Assembly: GCA_013813185.1 (NCBI GenBank)
Contig: JACCSD010000237.1
Coordinates: 1-6,993 of the forward strand
Length of the DNA: 6,993 bases
Origin: Burkholderiaceae bacterium
GTDB taxonomy: Bacteria; Pseudomonadota; Gammaproteobacteria; Burkholderiales; Burkholderiaceae_F
Reading direction: 5' to 3'
Part shown: piece by piece, positions 5,883 through 6,993 of the stretch
Numbering within the stretch: position 1 is the stretch's first letter
How the letters are laid out: the number at the start of each line of letters is the position of its first letter
Notes under the pieces: generated by a model
Told to the model about the DNA's origin: nothing
Seen by the model: only the letters and a program-made list of their open reading frames with translations
The model's database searches: none
Position numbers and translations under genes: made by a program

Positions 5883-6993
5883 TGAGATTCGCAATGAGCA
5901 ACGTTGCCGTGTTGGCGAAGATAATGCCGGTCGTTGTCGCGCTAATGCTCACCGCGTGCGCTTCGACCGGCACCCGCGTGCCCGCGCTCGATTTACCCGC
6001 ACCGACAGCGACGCACGTAGCGGGGATCGAGCGCTGGTGGGCGCAGTTCAACGATCCGCAACTGACAACGTTGATCGAAGAAACGCTGGCGGCCAACCTC
6101 GATCTGCGGTTGGCGGTAGCGCGCATTGACGAGGCGCGCGCCAATTTGCGGCTGGCCCGTTCAAATCTCTACCCGTCACTTGACGCCGATTTCGGTGCCC
6201 GACGCGCACGCAATAGTCAATCTACTGAATTTGTCTTTCCCGGGCCGAGTATTACGACGGGGTACACCGCGGGCTTGCAAGCCGCATACGAAGTCGATTT
6301 GTGGGGCCGCCTCGCTTCCGGGCGCGATGCCGCGCAGGCGGAGCTGCTGGCCACTCGTTACAGCGCGGAGACGGTGCGCACGGCACTGGCCGCTCAGGTC
6401 GCTTCGACTTACTTTGCGCTGCGCGCGTTCGACGCCGAACTGCAGATCGCGCGCGATTCGCTCGGCACTCGCGCTGAAAACGTCAAGCTGCAGAAGCAGC
6501 GCTTCGACGCGGGGCTGGTCGGCGAATACGAGGTGCGGCTGTCCGAAGCCGAGCGTTCCAGTGTCGCCGCAGTGATCCCTGCGCTTGAGCGCTCGATTGC
6601 ACAGACCGAGGCTGCGCTGGCGGTGCTTGCCGGACGCAGCGCACGCGAGGTCTACACACCGAAAGTTGCGCGCGGCAATGAACTCGCGACGGCTGCGATG
6701 GTGCTCGAAGTGCCCCCCGGATTGCCGGCCGACTTGCTGGCGCGGCGCCCCGACATTCGCCAGGCCGAAGCGAATCTGGTGGCGGCGAGCGCCCGCATTG
6801 ACGAAGCACGCGCGCAATACTTTCCATCGCTGATTTTGACCGGCCGCTTTGGCGGCGAAAGCAGCGACCTGTCGGATCTGTTTTCTGCACCGGCTCGCGT
6901 GTGGTCGATCGCCGGCAGCCTGTTGCAGCCGATCATTGCCGCCGGCCGCATCGGATCGCAGGTCGACGCCGCCACTGCGCGGCGGGACCAGGC
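5882..6993 (+). CDS. NodT-family outer-membrane efflux lipoprotein (OprM/TolC-type channel), 3' end missing
   Basis: The frame is open for 370 codons from the ATG at 5882 to the right edge; the family usually has about 460-500 residues, so roughly the last quarter is missing. The product is the outer-membrane duct of the tripartite pump, a trimeric beta-barrel with a long periplasmic alpha-helical tunnel. A lipoprotein signal (MPVVVALMLTAC) puts the acylated cysteine at residue 26. Then come ERWWAQFNDPQLTTLIEETL and the first helical repeat (NLDLRLAVARIDEARANL, SNLYPSLDADFG), the family block YEVDLWGRL at 136-144, long Ala/Glu/Arg-rich helices, and the hallmark GLPADLLARRPDIRQAE at 280-296. 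The second repeat follows (ASARIDEARAQYFPSLILTG), mirroring the first and showing the usual internal duplication. It is the third gene of the operon and starts one base inside the pump gene. I see no frameshift or odd codon use. The family call is firm; a specific gene name is not. Confidence 0.95.
   Translation, partial: MRFAMSNVAVLAKIMPVVVALMLTACASTGTRVPALDLPAPTATHVAGIERWWAQFNDPQLTTLIEETLAANLDLRLAVARIDEARANLRLARSNLYPSLDADFGARRARNSQSTEFVFPGPSITTGYTAGLQAAYEVDLWGRLASGRDAAQAELLATRYSAETVRTALAAQVASTYFALRAFDAELQIARDSLGTRAENVKLQKQRFDAGLVGEYEVRLSEAERSSVAAVIPALERSIAQTEAALAVLAGRSAREVYTPKVARGNELATAAMVLEVPPGLPADLLARRPDIRQAEANLVAASARIDEARAQYFPSLILTGRFGGESSDLSDLFSAPARVWSIAGSLLQPIIAAGRIGSQVDAATARRDQ

Noticed and set aside
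6176..6817. Minus-strand open frame of 213 codons opposite the channel gene
   Set aside because: The plus strand encodes clear NodT-family motifs throughout this stretch, and the minus-strand product has no recognisable domain.
1..6993. A new defence, mobile or biosynthetic system
   Set aside because: Every gene belongs to a known family of a repressor-controlled RND efflux locus plus DedA; I found no transposase, integrase, terminal repeats, tRNA or repeat-spacer array.

Overview
The window looks like a stretch of a high-GC betaproteobacterial chromosome, most likely Burkholderia in the wide sense (Burkholderia, Paraburkholderia, Caballeronia). This rests on GC-rich codon usage, the protein sequences, and a DedA protein of a type I associate with that group. 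It is inference from sequence character, not a database match.

Layout. Positions 1-407 (minus strand) hold the 5' part of a DedA-family membrane protein gene that runs off the left edge. Positions 404-1057 (minus) hold an AcrR/TtgR-type TetR repressor whose stop codon overlaps the dedA start (ATGA), so the two probably form one leftward operon. The control region lies at about 1058-1164. It carries a 28-bp dyad at 1095-1122 that resembles the AcrR and TtgR operators, a perfect 14-bp palindrome at 1084-1097, and a candidate -10 box at 1119-1124. Rightward follow a periplasmic adaptor lipoprotein (about 1165-2547), an inner-membrane RND/HAE1 pump (2616-5882), and a NodT-type outer-membrane channel lipoprotein (5882 to beyond the right edge). 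The pump and channel genes overlap by one base (TGATG).

How it works together. The three rightward genes encode a complete tripartite drug or solvent efflux pump: a proton-driven pump, an adaptor and an outer-membrane duct. The divergent repressor should bind the dyad and release it when it binds a pump substrate, raising pump expression. Because the DedA gene appears to be cotranscribed with the repressor, the same signal could also raise a membrane-maintenance protein.

I see no mobile element, CRISPR array, tRNA or rRNA, and nothing that amounts to an unknown defence or biosynthetic system. The unusual points are the DedA-repressor coupling, the close operator match, a low-complexity insertion containing a strong hairpin in the adaptor, and a long charged C-terminal tail on the pump.
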